Positions 9,300 through 16,969 of a DNA stretch of 64,000 bases are shown here, piece after piece. The position numbers were made by a program, and so were the translations under genes. The notes below the pieces were generated by a model, which did not search any database, was not told the origin of the DNA, and worked only from the letters and a program-made list of their open reading frames with translations. Origin of the DNA: an uncultured Peptostreptococcaceae bacterium (GTDB lineage: Bacteria; Bacillota; Clostridia; Peptostreptococcales; Anaerovoracaceae); assembly GCA_905235115.1 (NCBI GenBank), contig CAJOKT010000017.1:1-64000 (forward strand). Direction: 5' to 3'. The stretch's first letter is position 1. Each line of letters begins with the position of its first letter.

Positions 9300-9881
9300 A
9301 TGGGCTTGTTCGATAAGTTAGTCAGCGCGGTTCAGGAGGGAGACCTGAACAAGGCGATGGACTCGTTAAAGGACCTGGCGGAGGAAGCGACCGAAGGAGC
9401 TGCCAAACTGGGCCAGGCGATAAAGGATAATATTCCGGAAGATGTTCTCCAGTCCATAAGGGACGCATCGGACGACGGCGAAAAGGAACCGGGGACGCCG
9501 GATCCCGCTCAGGCTGCGCCCAGGGCTGCGGCCTCCGGATCAGGACTCTCCTGGGGCGAGGATATGCCCGCCGAGGAGAATCAGTACAACTATAACGGCA
9601 CATATGAGGAATACTTCACGGAGATCTTCAACTCCGAGTTCCCGGAATATGTTGTCATGAAGGAATCCGTAAGAGACGGCAGAGCGCTGTGCTACACCTT
9701 TGCCGTGGACGGAAGGACGGCTCTCATCGTGGAGATCATGTCCGAGAAGAGCAACGCTCAGAAGCTGAGGAACACGGCGAGAAGAGACGGCGTTCCCTAT
9801 CTCAGATATTACTACGATCACCACGGTTGGTGGAACACCAGGACCTATGTGACGGAGCGCACCAGGGCCGCCCTCGGATAG
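9300..9881 (+). CDS. Unknown 193-residue protein upstream of the RT locus
   Basis: AAAGGAGG stands 6 bases before the ATG. Residues 1-55 are amphipathic, charged helix; 56-90 are a Pro/Ala/Ser/Gly linker. Residues 95-193 form a compact domain with aromatic clusters: YNYNGTYEEYF, a strand-rich DGRTALIVEIMSEKSNA stretch and LRYYYDHHGWWNTRTYV near the end. The alternation 'E...DG..ALIVEI' followed by basic residues resembles the core of some nuclease-like folds, but no complete catalytic set can be seen, so I make no claim. It ends 18 bases before the RNA element of the reverse transcriptase locus, with no terminator between. It could be an accessory of that locus or an unrelated neighbour. Confidence 0.8.
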   Translation: MGLFDKLVSAVQEGDLNKAMDSLKDLAEEATEGAAKLGQAIKDNIPEDVLQSIRDASDDGEKEPGTPDPAQAAPRAAASGSGLSWGEDMPAEENQYNYNGTYEEYFTEIFNSEFPEYVVMKESVRDGRALCYTFAVDGRTALIVEIMSEKSNAQKLRNTARRDGVPYLRYYYDHHGWWNTRTYVTERTRAALG

Positions 9882-9898
9882 TACGGATCACACTGTGA

Positions 9899-10036
9899 AA
9901 GAAACAGAAAGAGAACGCATTGCGCCTGCGGCGGTTCAGGCACGGGCTAAACAGCGCTTCGCAGGCAGCCGGCCCGTGTACGATCTGGTAAATCCAAGAA
10001 TTTTCTTGGATTTAAGAACTTCTCTTTCTGTTTTTT
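9899..10036 (+). ncRNA. Structured RNA closed by a 17-bp terminal stem, upstream of reverse transcriptase
   Basis: Bases 9902-9915 and 10020-10033 are a perfect 14-bp inverted repeat; one G-U and two A-U pairs extend it to 17 bp (9899-9915 with 10020-10036). The 104 enclosed bases hold further stems: GCCTG/CAGGC (9924-9928 with 9937-9941), CACGGGC/GCCCGTG (9941-9947 with 9972-9978), and a 10-bp AT-rich hairpin (9989-9998 with 10005-10014). An alternative pairing GCCTGCG/CGCAGGC (9924-9930 with 9960-9966) is possible. The 3' arm ends 13 bases before the RT start codon. This layout (structured RNA, then RT) is that of retrons, where a1/a2 ends pair, and of some DRT defence systems. RNA identity is inferred from structure and position. 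Confidence 0.7.
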
Positions 10037-10049
10037 ATTGGAGGAATAT

Positions 10050-11318
10050 ATGTCAGTAATCCCGATTCTCAGCCAGAGGGAGACCTGGGAAAAATTCTAT
10101 GAATACAAGACTTCGCTGATCTCGTCTTCGGAGTTTTCGAAGAAGCTGAGGGCCTTCATCGATGAGGAGGCCTACAGGGAGGTGTGCGGGAGGATCGCTT
10201 CCGGCGGGACCCTGAGCCTCCCCCGCAAATCCGTGATCAGCAAGCAGAGCTCCCGCAAGAAGCGGACGGTCTACACCTACCCCGAGAACGAGAACATGGT
10301 GCTTAAACTCATCACCTATCTTCTTCTCAGGAAGTACGACGGGGTGTTTGAGGACGTTCTCTATTCTTTCCGGCCCGGAGTCACCGCAAAAGATGCGGTC
10401 CGCAGGCTGGTGGCCGTCTACAACAGGGATGACTGGTTCGTCTACAAGGCGGACGTCTCGAACTACTTCAACTCAATTCCGGTGGCTGATCTTCTTCCCA
10501 TGCTGGAGGAGGTCCTCGCAGACGATCCGGAGATCCTCAGGTTCCTGTCGGGACTTCTCACCGAAGACAGGGTGATGGACGGGGACAGGATCATCGCAGA
10601 AGAGAAGGGCATCATGGCGGGGACGCCCATTGCGTCCTTCTATGCCAACCTGTATCTGAAGGATCTGGACAGGTGGTTCGCGGAGAGAGACATCCCCTAC
10701 GCCAGGTACTCCGACGATATTATATTTTTTGCGGAGACGGAAGAGAAGCGAGAGGAATTGGCGGAGTTCATTAAGAGTTTCCTTGGGGAGCGGGGACTTG
10801 AGGTCAACCCGGACAAGGAGGAAAGGTCAGATCCCGGAGAAGGGTTCACCTTCCTGGGCTTCAGGATATCCAGGGGAAAGGTGGACATCGCACCCGCTTC
10901 CGTGGTAAAGCTAAAGAGGAAGATGCGCCGCAAGGTCAGGGCCCTGGCCAGGTGGAGCAAAAGAAACGGGATCGGTCGGGACAAGGCTGCCCGGGCTTTT
11001 GCCAGGGTCTTCAAGGGGAAGCTCCTTGACAGCCCGGAGGGGAGAGACCTCAGCTGGAGCAGGTGGTTCTTCCCGGTGATCAACACGGACGAGAGCCTTA
11101 AGACAATAGACGCCTACGCACAGGACTGCATGAGGTACCTGGCATCCGGCGTAAGGACAAAGTCACGGTTCAACGTGCGGTACGAGGACCTGAAGGAGCT
11201 GGGCTATGTCAGCCTGGTCCACGAGTACTACAGATTCAGGAGAGAAGAAAAGGAAGAAGAAACTGACCGTGAATATATCGATCTTACCGATCCCGGCCCG
11301 CGCTGCCGGACTTGGTGA
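10050..11318 (+). CDS. Stand-alone reverse transcriptase, candidate DRT/retron-like defence RT
   Basis: I place the start at ATG 10050, preceded by GGAGGA. An upstream TTG at 10038 would overlap that ribosome site. The 422-residue protein carries the RT motifs in order: YTYPENENM near 76-83, SFRPG 106-110, KADVSNYFNSI with catalytic Asp135, GTPIASFYAN 191-200, YSDD 220-223 and FLGF 268-271, then a basic helical thumb. No maturase X or HNH endonuclease domain follows, and no intron RNA is seen, so it is not a group II intron protein. The retron NAXXH and VTG signatures were not found. Length, the GTP-type motif 4 and an upstream RNA fit the 'unknown group' RTs, of which DRT2 is one. The subgroup is my inference. 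Confidence 0.85.
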   Translation: MSVIPILSQRETWEKFYEYKTSLISSSEFSKKLRAFIDEEAYREVCGRIASGGTLSLPRKSVISKQSSRKKRTVYTYPENENMVLKLITYLLLRKYDGVFEDVLYSFRPGVTAKDAVRRLVAVYNRDDWFVYKADVSNYFNSIPVADLLPMLEEVLADDPEILRFLSGLLTEDRVMDGDRIIAEEKGIMAGTPIASFYANLYLKDLDRWFAERDIPYARYSDDIIFFAETEEKREELAEFIKSFLGERGLEVNPDKEERSDPGEGFTFLGFRISRGKVDIAPASVVKLKRKMRRKVRALARWSKRNGIGRDKAARAFARVFKGKLLDSPEGRDLSWSRWFFPVINTDESLKTIDAYAQDCMRYLASGVRTKSRFNVRYEDLKELGYVSLVHEYYRFRREEKEEETDREYIDLTDPGPRCRTW

Positions 11319-11443
11319 GAGCGATTATGAGTCTGTCCGTGTTTTTTCCCGCAAATATGCACCTAGGGCCTTCACAGACTTTCTGTCAATTACTGTCACA
11401 GACCGCCTCGCATGTCAATATGGTGCTCAGCCTGCAAAAGGTG

Positions 11444-11473
11444 TTGTAGACGGTATTCAGGCAATGGTATAAT
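11444..11473 (+). promoter_or_regulatory. Promoter before the small membrane peptide
   Basis: TTGTAG (11444-11449) and TATAAT (11468-11473) are 18 bp apart. The predicted transcript start would lie only about 10 bases before the peptide's ATG. Bases 11319-11443 hold no gene that I can see, only short imperfect repeats of CACAGAC and CTGTCA. Confidence 0.55.
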
Positions 11474-11489
11474 CCAGAGGAAACAGTTC

Positions 11490-11615
11490 ATGTTCACCGG
11501 AAGAGAATGGATAGCTCCGGTCTTCGCTGTTATCTTGATCGCTGCCCTTGCGGCAGCCTTAATAACAGCGGCGGTGCTCTTCAAGATCAGAAACAAAGCC
11601 ATGAAAGCTCAGTGA
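11490..11615 (+). CDS. 41-residue single-pass membrane peptide
   Basis: AGAGGA lies about 9 bases before ATG 11490. The peptide starts MFTGREW, then has a 22-residue Ala/Leu/Ile/Val helix (about residues 9-31), and ends in a basic tail (KIRNKAMKAQ). One membrane segment with a positive C-terminus fits a small inner-membrane protein or a membrane-acting toxin-like peptide. It sits directly downstream of the reverse transcriptase gene but has its own likely promoter. A longer in-frame version from 11412 lacks a ribosome site and is disfavoured. No family recognised. Confidence 0.55.
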   Translation: MFTGREWIAPVFAVILIAALAAALITAAVLFKIRNKAMKAQ

Positions 11616-11664
11616 TCTTCCGATATCAGAGATTCACAGAGCGCAGATCTCAAGAGGAAGGATC

Positions 11665-12552
11665 ATGAGGAAGTCAAAAAGAAGCAAATTGATAATCGTC
11701 ACAGCAGTCATATTGTGCTTGATGCTTGTAATATTGGGAGTTTATATGATGTTTTTTATGAACAGATATAAAGACGCCGCCCTGGAATCCGTACGCTACA
11801 GTTACGGCGGAGATATGATGGGCAGTTACCAGTCCGCGGAGCTTAAAGACGGGACCGGCGGGAAAGCCACCCTGACCGTAGAGAGACGGGAATATCACTC
11901 TGCCCGCATGGTGACCACCACATACGAAGTGTCCGGCGATGAACTGGAAAAGATCAGGGAACTCATGCTTGAGTACGATCAGGTCCGGGGCAGCAAAAGA
12001 CCCAGGTCCAAGATCGAGGTCATGGACGAAGGTACCGCTCATCTGTCTTTTCGTTTTGCAGAGGGATACGTTATAGATCTTAATTCGGATTTGGATCTTA
12101 AAGCCAAACAGTCGGAGGGGTTCCGCATCATACGGGACTATCTCTTCGGGCTGGCCGGGGAAGGGACCCTGATCTCACAGGAGACGGAGGAGCGCCAGAT
12201 CAGATTGGCCCTCGATGGATATACGGAGATTTTCAACATAAGGAACGGAGTCACTGAAGAGGATTGCCTGAAACTTGGCGGTGACCATGAGATCACATCC
12301 TACGGTGACAATGAAAAGATATTCTACCCGGAGGAGAAGCTTGATGTGAGCGGCCTTGAGCCTGCAGTATCCGGCGCGCCCGGCACCCTGGCATACTACG
12401 AGCCATGGGGTGATGTGGTGATCTTCTACGGTGAGTTCCGGCCTGCGGAGGGACTGTACGAACTGGGTTCCCTGACGAACGTATACAACTCCACCCTGGA
12501 GCTTCTGGCAGGCATGGAGGGAACATACCGCTTCTACGCCTACAGTGAATAG
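11665..12552 (+). CDS. Membrane-anchored protein with cyclophilin-like C-terminal domain
   Basis: A basic N-terminus and one hydrophobic segment (residues about 8-32) anchor a 295-residue protein outside the membrane. The middle has an SGDELEKI.ELM..Y pattern seen in Firmicutes extracytoplasmic proteins. The C-terminal 110 residues contain PGTLAYYEPWGDVVIFYGEF, then YELGSLTNVY, which matches the cyclophilin-like small beta-barrel family (PF18050 type) often found beside flavodoxins. That family is not known to have prolyl isomerase activity. An AGAGGAAGG site precedes the ATG. The gene ends 6 bp from the convergent antiporter gene. Domain call is moderately sure. Confidence 0.75.
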   Translation: MRKSKRSKLIIVTAVILCLMLVILGVYMMFFMNRYKDAALESVRYSYGGDMMGSYQSAELKDGTGGKATLTVERREYHSARMVTTTYEVSGDELEKIRELMLEYDQVRGSKRPRSKIEVMDEGTAHLSFRFAEGYVIDLNSDLDLKAKQSEGFRIIRDYLFGLAGEGTLISQETEERQIRLALDGYTEIFNIRNGVTEEDCLKLGGDHEITSYGDNEKIFYPEEKLDVSGLEPAVSGAPGTLAYYEPWGDVVIFYGEFRPAEGLYELGSLTNVYNSTLELLAGMEGTYRFYAYSE

Positions 12553-12558
12553 GAGCAT

Positions 12559-14844
12559 CTATTCTGCTTCGTCCACATATCTTGAGATCAGGACGCCCAC
12601 CTGTCTGTTGGAGCCCATGACCCAGAGAATGTCGTCCTTCTTGAGGGTCAGATTGGGGTCCGGCATGAGGATGGGCAGACCGCCGGTCTGAATACCCAGG
12701 ATGGTGACTTTGTACCGCTCCTTGATGTTGCACTGGCGGATGGGCTTCCCGCAGAAGGGCTCGTCCCCTCTGATCCTTATGGGGCTCACGGCCAGGGCAT
12801 TTGAGGTATCCTCGTAGCCCGTTTCCATAAATTCATGGAGGGTCCTGAAGGGCCCGGGCTGGTCGATGCCGTTCAGCGTGACGAAGTTCCTGAGATCCTG
12901 ATCCTCTCCGACCATGTAGATCTTGCAGCCCTCAGTTATGACGGTGTCGGGCTCCGGCACTAGTATCTGTTTTTTCTTGTCGTTGTCACGCTTGATCTTC
13001 ACCGCGTAGACGTTATATCGGCTGCCCCACTCGGTGTCCTTCAGGGTCTTGCCCACGATACCCATGCGGCTTTCCGCGATGAAGGACATGATGCGGAGTT
13101 TTTTGTCCAGCCACTCCTCGCTGCTGCGGCCTCTGGCCTCTTCGTTCTTGATCAGTTTTTCATTGAAGTTTCTGAGGAAGGTGGTCTCAAGGTCAAGATA
13201 CCAGGTGGATATGAAGTCGGTCCTGATGAAAAGCGGTATGGCAATGAGGATCACCAGGGCGAAGATCAGGGGGTGAGCCCCGAAAAGCGCCCTTAAGGGG
13301 ATCGCTGCCAGTATGACCACCAGCGCCAGCTTGATGGCGGAAAGGGCGATCAGGGGCAGTCTGAACACGGATTTTTTGAGCCAGAGGGTGGTGAAGGTGG
13401 TGCTTCTCAAGTCCATCATGGGCTGCAAAAATACTGCGATGACGCCGTACACCAAGACCAGGGTGATGACTTTGGCAGGGATGTCTCCGGCGACTCTCGA
13501 TAGGAAGGGGTATATCTCCCGCACGCCGGCAAGGGTCATCACTGCCATTATTCCGCCGAATATCAGAAGCCTTAAGAAGTAGCTTTTCAGATAAATCTGC
13601 CAGTCGGAGTCTTTTTCCTCCTCGCTGATGCGGTCGGAGGTCATGCGGCTGAGCAGATTTTTTACGGACTCGGGGAGTTTTCTGTCAAGGAAGCTGTAAA
13701 CTCTGGGAGCGTTTTTGATATATATGGGCGTGGTCAGGATGGTGGCCACGGAAACTGCCACCGCGATGGGGTAGAGGAAGGGATCCAGCACGCCAAGGCT
13801 TACGCCGAGAGATGCGATGATGAATGAGAATTCTCCGATCTGGGCGAAGGAGAAGCCGCCTTTCACGGAATTCTCAAGGGTCTGGCCCGAGATCAGCATG
13901 CCCAGGGTGCCGAAGATGGGCTGGCCGATGACGGTCACCAGGAAGATGACCAGAATGGGCAGCCAGTATTTCGCGATCATTGAGGGGTCAACCATCATTC
14001 CCACTGAGATGAAGAACACCGCGCCGAACATGTCCTTGATGCCCCTGGTCAGGCGCTCGATCCTGTCCACGTGGACAGTGCCCGCCAGAAGGGAACCCGC
14101 CAGGAAGGCGCCAAGAGCCGTGCTGAAGCCCAGCTTGCCGGCTATGATCACCATGCCGAAAAGGATTCCCAGGGATGTAATGATGAGCATCTCGTCGTTC
14201 ATGTATTTGACTGTCTTGTCCAGGAAGGTGGGGAGGAAGAAGATCCCCAGCACGAGCCAGATCACCAGGTAGAGGACCATGAGCCCGAGCTGCCCCGCGA
14301 CCGCCGCGCCGGACACGTTCCGTGACACGGATATGGTGGAAAGGATCACCATGAAAAAGATGCCTACGATGTCCTCGATGACCAGAGTGGCCATGACGTT
14401 TTCGGTGAATTGGCCCTTGATGCCCATCTCATCGTAGACTTTCATGATCACCATGGTGGAGCTCATGGCAAGCATGCCGCCAAGCACCACGGAATCCATT
14501 TCGCTGAAGCCCAGGGCGGTCCCGGTAAGGTAGCCCACCAGCATCATGCCGATGACCTCGGAGATGCAGGTGATGATGGCGGTGGAACCGGTACTGGCCA
14601 TTTTGTGCAGGTCGAACTCCAGCCCCAGGTGGAACATTATGAAGATGATGCCGATCTCAGACCAGGTCTCGATGCTGGCCTCGTCCGCGATGGTGGAGAA
14701 CCAGGGAAAATGAGGGGATATCAAAAACCCCGCCAGTATGTATCCCAGTACCAGCGGCTGACGGATCTTTTTGAAGATGATGGCGATGATCCCTGCCGTA
14801 AGCATTATTATGGCAAGGTCCGAGATCAGTGCGGGAATATTCAT
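12559..14844 (-). CDS. Kef/CPA2-type monovalent cation:proton antiporter with two TrkA-C domains
   Basis: The 761-residue protein has about 12 membrane helices in the first 400 residues, with the CPA2 pattern (LVLGYILAGFLISP, FHLGLEFDLHKM, GALAFL-like GAFLAGSLLAG). A further membrane part covers about 415-540. Two RCK_C/TrkA_C domains follow, at about 590-670 and 685-755, each ending in a VMG-type strand (YMVGEDQDL, WVMGSNRQV). Related proteins exchange K+ or Na+ for H+, and the C-terminal domains gate transport by binding a nucleotide such as c-di-AMP or another ligand. There is no TrkA-N NAD domain. It is a single-gene unit. Ion and ligand are inferred only from family. Confidence 0.9.
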   Translation of the reverse strand: MNIPALISDLAIIMLTAGIIAIIFKKIRQPLVLGYILAGFLISPHFPWFSTIADEASIETWSEIGIIFIMFHLGLEFDLHKMASTGSTAIITCISEVIGMMLVGYLTGTALGFSEMDSVVLGGMLAMSSTMVIMKVYDEMGIKGQFTENVMATLVIEDIVGIFFMVILSTISVSRNVSGAAVAGQLGLMVLYLVIWLVLGIFFLPTFLDKTVKYMNDEMLIITSLGILFGMVIIAGKLGFSTALGAFLAGSLLAGTVHVDRIERLTRGIKDMFGAVFFISVGMMVDPSMIAKYWLPILVIFLVTVIGQPIFGTLGMLISGQTLENSVKGGFSFAQIGEFSFIIASLGVSLGVLDPFLYPIAVAVSVATILTTPIYIKNAPRVYSFLDRKLPESVKNLLSRMTSDRISEEEKDSDWQIYLKSYFLRLLIFGGIMAVMTLAGVREIYPFLSRVAGDIPAKVITLVLVYGVIAVFLQPMMDLRSTTFTTLWLKKSVFRLPLIALSAIKLALVVILAAIPLRALFGAHPLIFALVILIAIPLFIRTDFISTWYLDLETTFLRNFNEKLIKNEEARGRSSEEWLDKKLRIMSFIAESRMGIVGKTLKDTEWGSRYNVYAVKIKRDNDKKKQILVPEPDTVITEGCKIYMVGEDQDLRNFVTLNGIDQPGPFRTLHEFMETGYEDTSNALAVSPIRIRGDEPFCGKPIRQCNIKERYKVTILGIQTGGLPILMPDPNLTLKKDDILWVMGSNRQVGVLISRYVDEAE

Positions 14845-14864
14845 AAATCACTCCTTACACCGGG

Positions 14865-14873
14865 ATTATACCA
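14865..14873 (-). promoter_or_regulatory. Extended -10 promoter for the antiporter gene
   Basis: On the minus strand TGGTATAAT (14873-14865) lies about 20 bases before the ATG, with AAGGAG in between. Confidence 0.6.
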
Positions 14874-14943
14874 AATAACCCGGTGCAGGCGCAATGCGCA
14901 GCGCCCCCGGTAGTTAATTTTAACGAATCGTTAGCGCCTTCGC

Positions 14944-14969
14944 AAAAAACGGCAGCCAACCGGCTGCCG
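14944..14969 (-). terminator. Terminator of the merR-ybjQ operon
   Basis: CGGCAGCC and GGCTGCCG (14950-14957 and 14962-14969) form an 8-bp stem with a 4-nt loop. On the minus strand six T follow directly. Confidence 0.9.
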
Positions 14970-14987
14970 CCCCTTATTCACCTGAGA

Positions 14988-15282
<295 letters not shown>

Positions 15283-15302
<20 letters not shown>

Positions 15303-15924
15303 CGTATTCTCCTCCTTCGATTTCGCGGATCCTCTGGATCAGCGCTATTACCGTTCCTATTATTACACTGACGGGGATCGCCTCGAGGAATATAAGGAGT
15401 CCGATGGGGATCGGATCCACGCTGTGTCCCCACATCATTGCCAGAGCCAGGCCTATCATGAACAGTATGAAAACCACCGCTGCGATTATGGCGCCGTTTC
15501 TGGTCTTCCTGACATCGTATTTTTTGACGTCCATAAAGTGTGCACCCCCTCTTTCAAGTCTTGCCATTTCTTCGAGGTATCCGGATGCGTTCAGGTCGGC
15601 AAGGTCGTCTTCCTCGGTTCGGATCATGGCGCAGATATCCTTGGCGTGCTCCAGGTCCGACTGCCTTTTGCTGAGCACCTCCATCTGAACGTCCATGCAC
15701 CGGGTAAGGTCCATCTCACCGTCAGTCACCTTCCTGATGGTCTCGCAGGGCACGTCCAGCTGCCTGAGGAGCCTGATGCGCAGAAGCTTCTGCACATCAT
15801 TCATGGAATATTCCCTGTACTTGTTCTCCGGGTCGCGGTCAGGTTTGATCAGTCCCTGTTCCTCGTAAAACCGGATGTTTTTCTTGGTGATCCCTACCAG
15901 TTCTTCGACCTGATTGATCTTCAT
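15283..15924 (-). CDS. MerR-family regulator with C-terminal membrane anchor
   Basis: Residues 1-70 are a MerR winged helix (MKINQVEELVGITKKNIRFYEEQGLI, then YREYSMNDV). A coiled coil covers about 75-120. From about residue 145 there are two hydrophobic segments (146-166 and 172-195) and a short charged tail, in place of the usual effector domain. A membrane-bound MerR regulator is unusual and suggests that the signal is sensed at the membrane. It is the first gene of an operon with the YbjQ-type protein. The promoter has the 19-bp spacing used by MerR activators, so autoregulation is likely. Confidence 0.88.
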
Positions 15925-15966
15925 TGAACACCTCCCGAAGAGGGCTTTCCGCCTCCCTTTAATTAC

Positions 15967-15997
15967 ACTTTAAGGCTTCCACAAGGTGGAAGGTCAA
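15967..15997 (-). promoter_or_regulatory. MerR-type promoter with 19-bp spacer and central dyad
   Basis: On the minus strand TTGACC (15997-15992) and TAAAGT (15972-15967) are separated by 19 bp. The spacer holds the dyad CTTCC-N7-GGAAG (15976-15992). Over-long spacers with a central palindrome are the hallmark of promoters that MerR proteins activate by DNA distortion. It lies 43 bp before the regulator's own start. Confidence 0.85.
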
Positions 15998-16084
15998 GAG
16001 TTTTTTGAAAGATCCGCAAAAAACTTTATTCACCTGTATTGTAGCCTATGTGAGGCGGCATATAAAGGGCGGCAAAAAAATTTT

Positions 16085-16153
16085 TATTTCAGTACCGAAA
16101 TATATTGACAGGAGGATCGGGGTATGTTATTAATATTACGGTACCGAAATATT
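16085..16153 (+). promoter_or_regulatory. Promoter flanked by two MarR operators
   Basis: TTGACA (16105-16110) and TATTAA (16128-16133) are 17 bp apart. An inverted repeat TATTTC-N6-GAAATA (16085-16102) lies just upstream, and AATATT-N10-AATATT around CGGTACCG (16132-16153) overlaps the -10 and start region. Both carry the half-site GTACCGAAAT. Two matching operators on either side of one promoter suggest autorepression by the MarR protein that follows. Confidence 0.8.
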
Positions 16154-16177
16154 TTGCTCTGATAATTACAGAAAGGG

Positions 16178-16735
16178 GTGTTGAATACGGCTAAGACAAT
16201 AGACGAAAGATTATTTGAACAGATGATCCACATTCCTCATCTCATGAGGAAGAGAAGTTTCGCAGAGGGCGAGGAGGGGGAGGAATTTCCCATGCATCAC
16301 CGTCAAATGGAGGACCACGGCTTCGGGCCGGGGAGAGGCCCATGCGGTGAGCACGGTCACGGACCGGGGGGTGAGCACCGCCACGGACACGGCAGAAGGC
16401 CCTTCTCAAGAGAACGTATACTGACCCTGATCCAGGACAGTGAAACAGGCCTCCGCCAGAAGGAAGTCGGCGAAGCCCTCAGGATAGGTCCCTCAGCCAC
16501 GTCGGAACTCATTGACAAGCTGGAGAACGATGGATACGTGAGACGCACTGTGGATCCGGAGGACAAGAGAGCTACCAGGCTGGTGCTCACCGAGATGGGG
16601 GACGCCCGGGCCAACGAGGTCAGGGACCAGTATCTCAGAAGGATCGGGAAGATCTTCGCCAGTCTGACAGAGGATGAAAAAGAGGAACTCCTCAGGCTCC
16701 TCGAAAAGATGACCGCGGGATCTGCGGCAGAGTAA
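16178..16735 (+). CDS. MarR-family regulator with His/Gly-rich insert
   Basis: The winged helix lies at about residues 75-150: RERILTLIQDSETGLRQKEVGEALRI, SELIDKLENDGYVRR, DPEDKRATRLVLTE. Between residues 40 and 73 is a stretch rich in His, Gly, Glu and one Cys (HGHG, EHGHGPGGEHRHGHG), which could bind Ni, Zn or Cu. Similar His-rich starts occur in MarR proteins near efflux pumps. The start is uncertain. GTG 16178 overlaps the AAAGGGG site, TTG 16181 is also possible, and a later ATG (about 16222) is another option. Two operators frame its promoter. It is monocistronic, closed by a terminator at 16764. Any metal-sensing role is inference. Confidence 0.85.
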   Translation: MLNTAKTIDERLFEQMIHIPHLMRKRSFAEGEEGEEFPMHHRQMEDHGFGPGRGPCGEHGHGPGGEHRHGHGRRPFSRERILTLIQDSETGLRQKEVGEALRIGPSATSELIDKLENDGYVRRTVDPEDKRATRLVLTEMGDARANEVRDQYLRRIGKIFASLTEDEKEELLRLLEKMTAGSAAE

Positions 16736-16763
16736 ACTTATACTGAGAATACTAAGGCCCACC

Positions 16764-16804
16764 AAAAAGGCCCCTGCTGCTGCATACGCCGGCGGGGGCC
16801 TTTT
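16764..16804 (+). terminator. Terminator of the His-rich MarR gene
   Basis: AAAAAGGCCCC and GGGGCCTTTT form the stem around a 20-nt loop, with four T at the end. Confidence 0.8.
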
Positions 16805-16811
16805 GTCTGAA

Positions 16812-16864
16812 CGCTTTCAGCGGTGGTTCCCCGGACTCCCGTCGCCGGAGCCTCCGCTGAAGCG
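16812..16864. other. Long imperfect hairpin between two terminators
   Basis: CGCTTTCAGCGG (from 16812) and CCGCTGAAGCG (to 16864) pair with one bulge, and an inner CCGG/CCGG stem extends the structure. It lies between the marR and kamA terminators and has no T tract. Its role is unknown. Confidence 0.4.
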
Positions 16865-16867
16865 CTC

Positions 16868-16902
16868 AAAAGGAGGGCGCGATTCTTTTGAGATGCCCTC
16901 CC
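16868..16902 (-). terminator. Terminator of the kamA-type gene
   Basis: GGAGGGC (16872-16878) pairs with GCCCTCC (16895-16901). On the minus strand four T follow (16871-16868). Confidence 0.8.
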
Positions 16903-16969
16903 GTGATGGACCCTGATGGCCCATGCGAAGAAAGAAGATCAAATAGGTTGCTTTCAGACAATGCCTCCG

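Noticed and set aside
9689-9898. Alternative ORF inside and after the 193-residue gene
   Set aside because: It is a shadow frame with no ribosome site and Arg/Ser-rich sequence typical of off-frame translation.
9899-10036. Plain Rho-independent terminator of the upstream gene
   Set aside because: The pairing arms are separated by 104 bases with their own hairpins, far too long for a simple terminator, though the T run could still end some transcripts.
10038-10049. Upstream TTG start for the reverse transcriptase
   Set aside because: The TTG and following codons lie inside the GGAGGA ribosome site that serves ATG 10050.
13817-14913. Long plus-strand frames opposite the Kef-type antiporter gene
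   Set aside because: They are mirror frames of a G+C-rich gene with clear family motifs on the minus strand.
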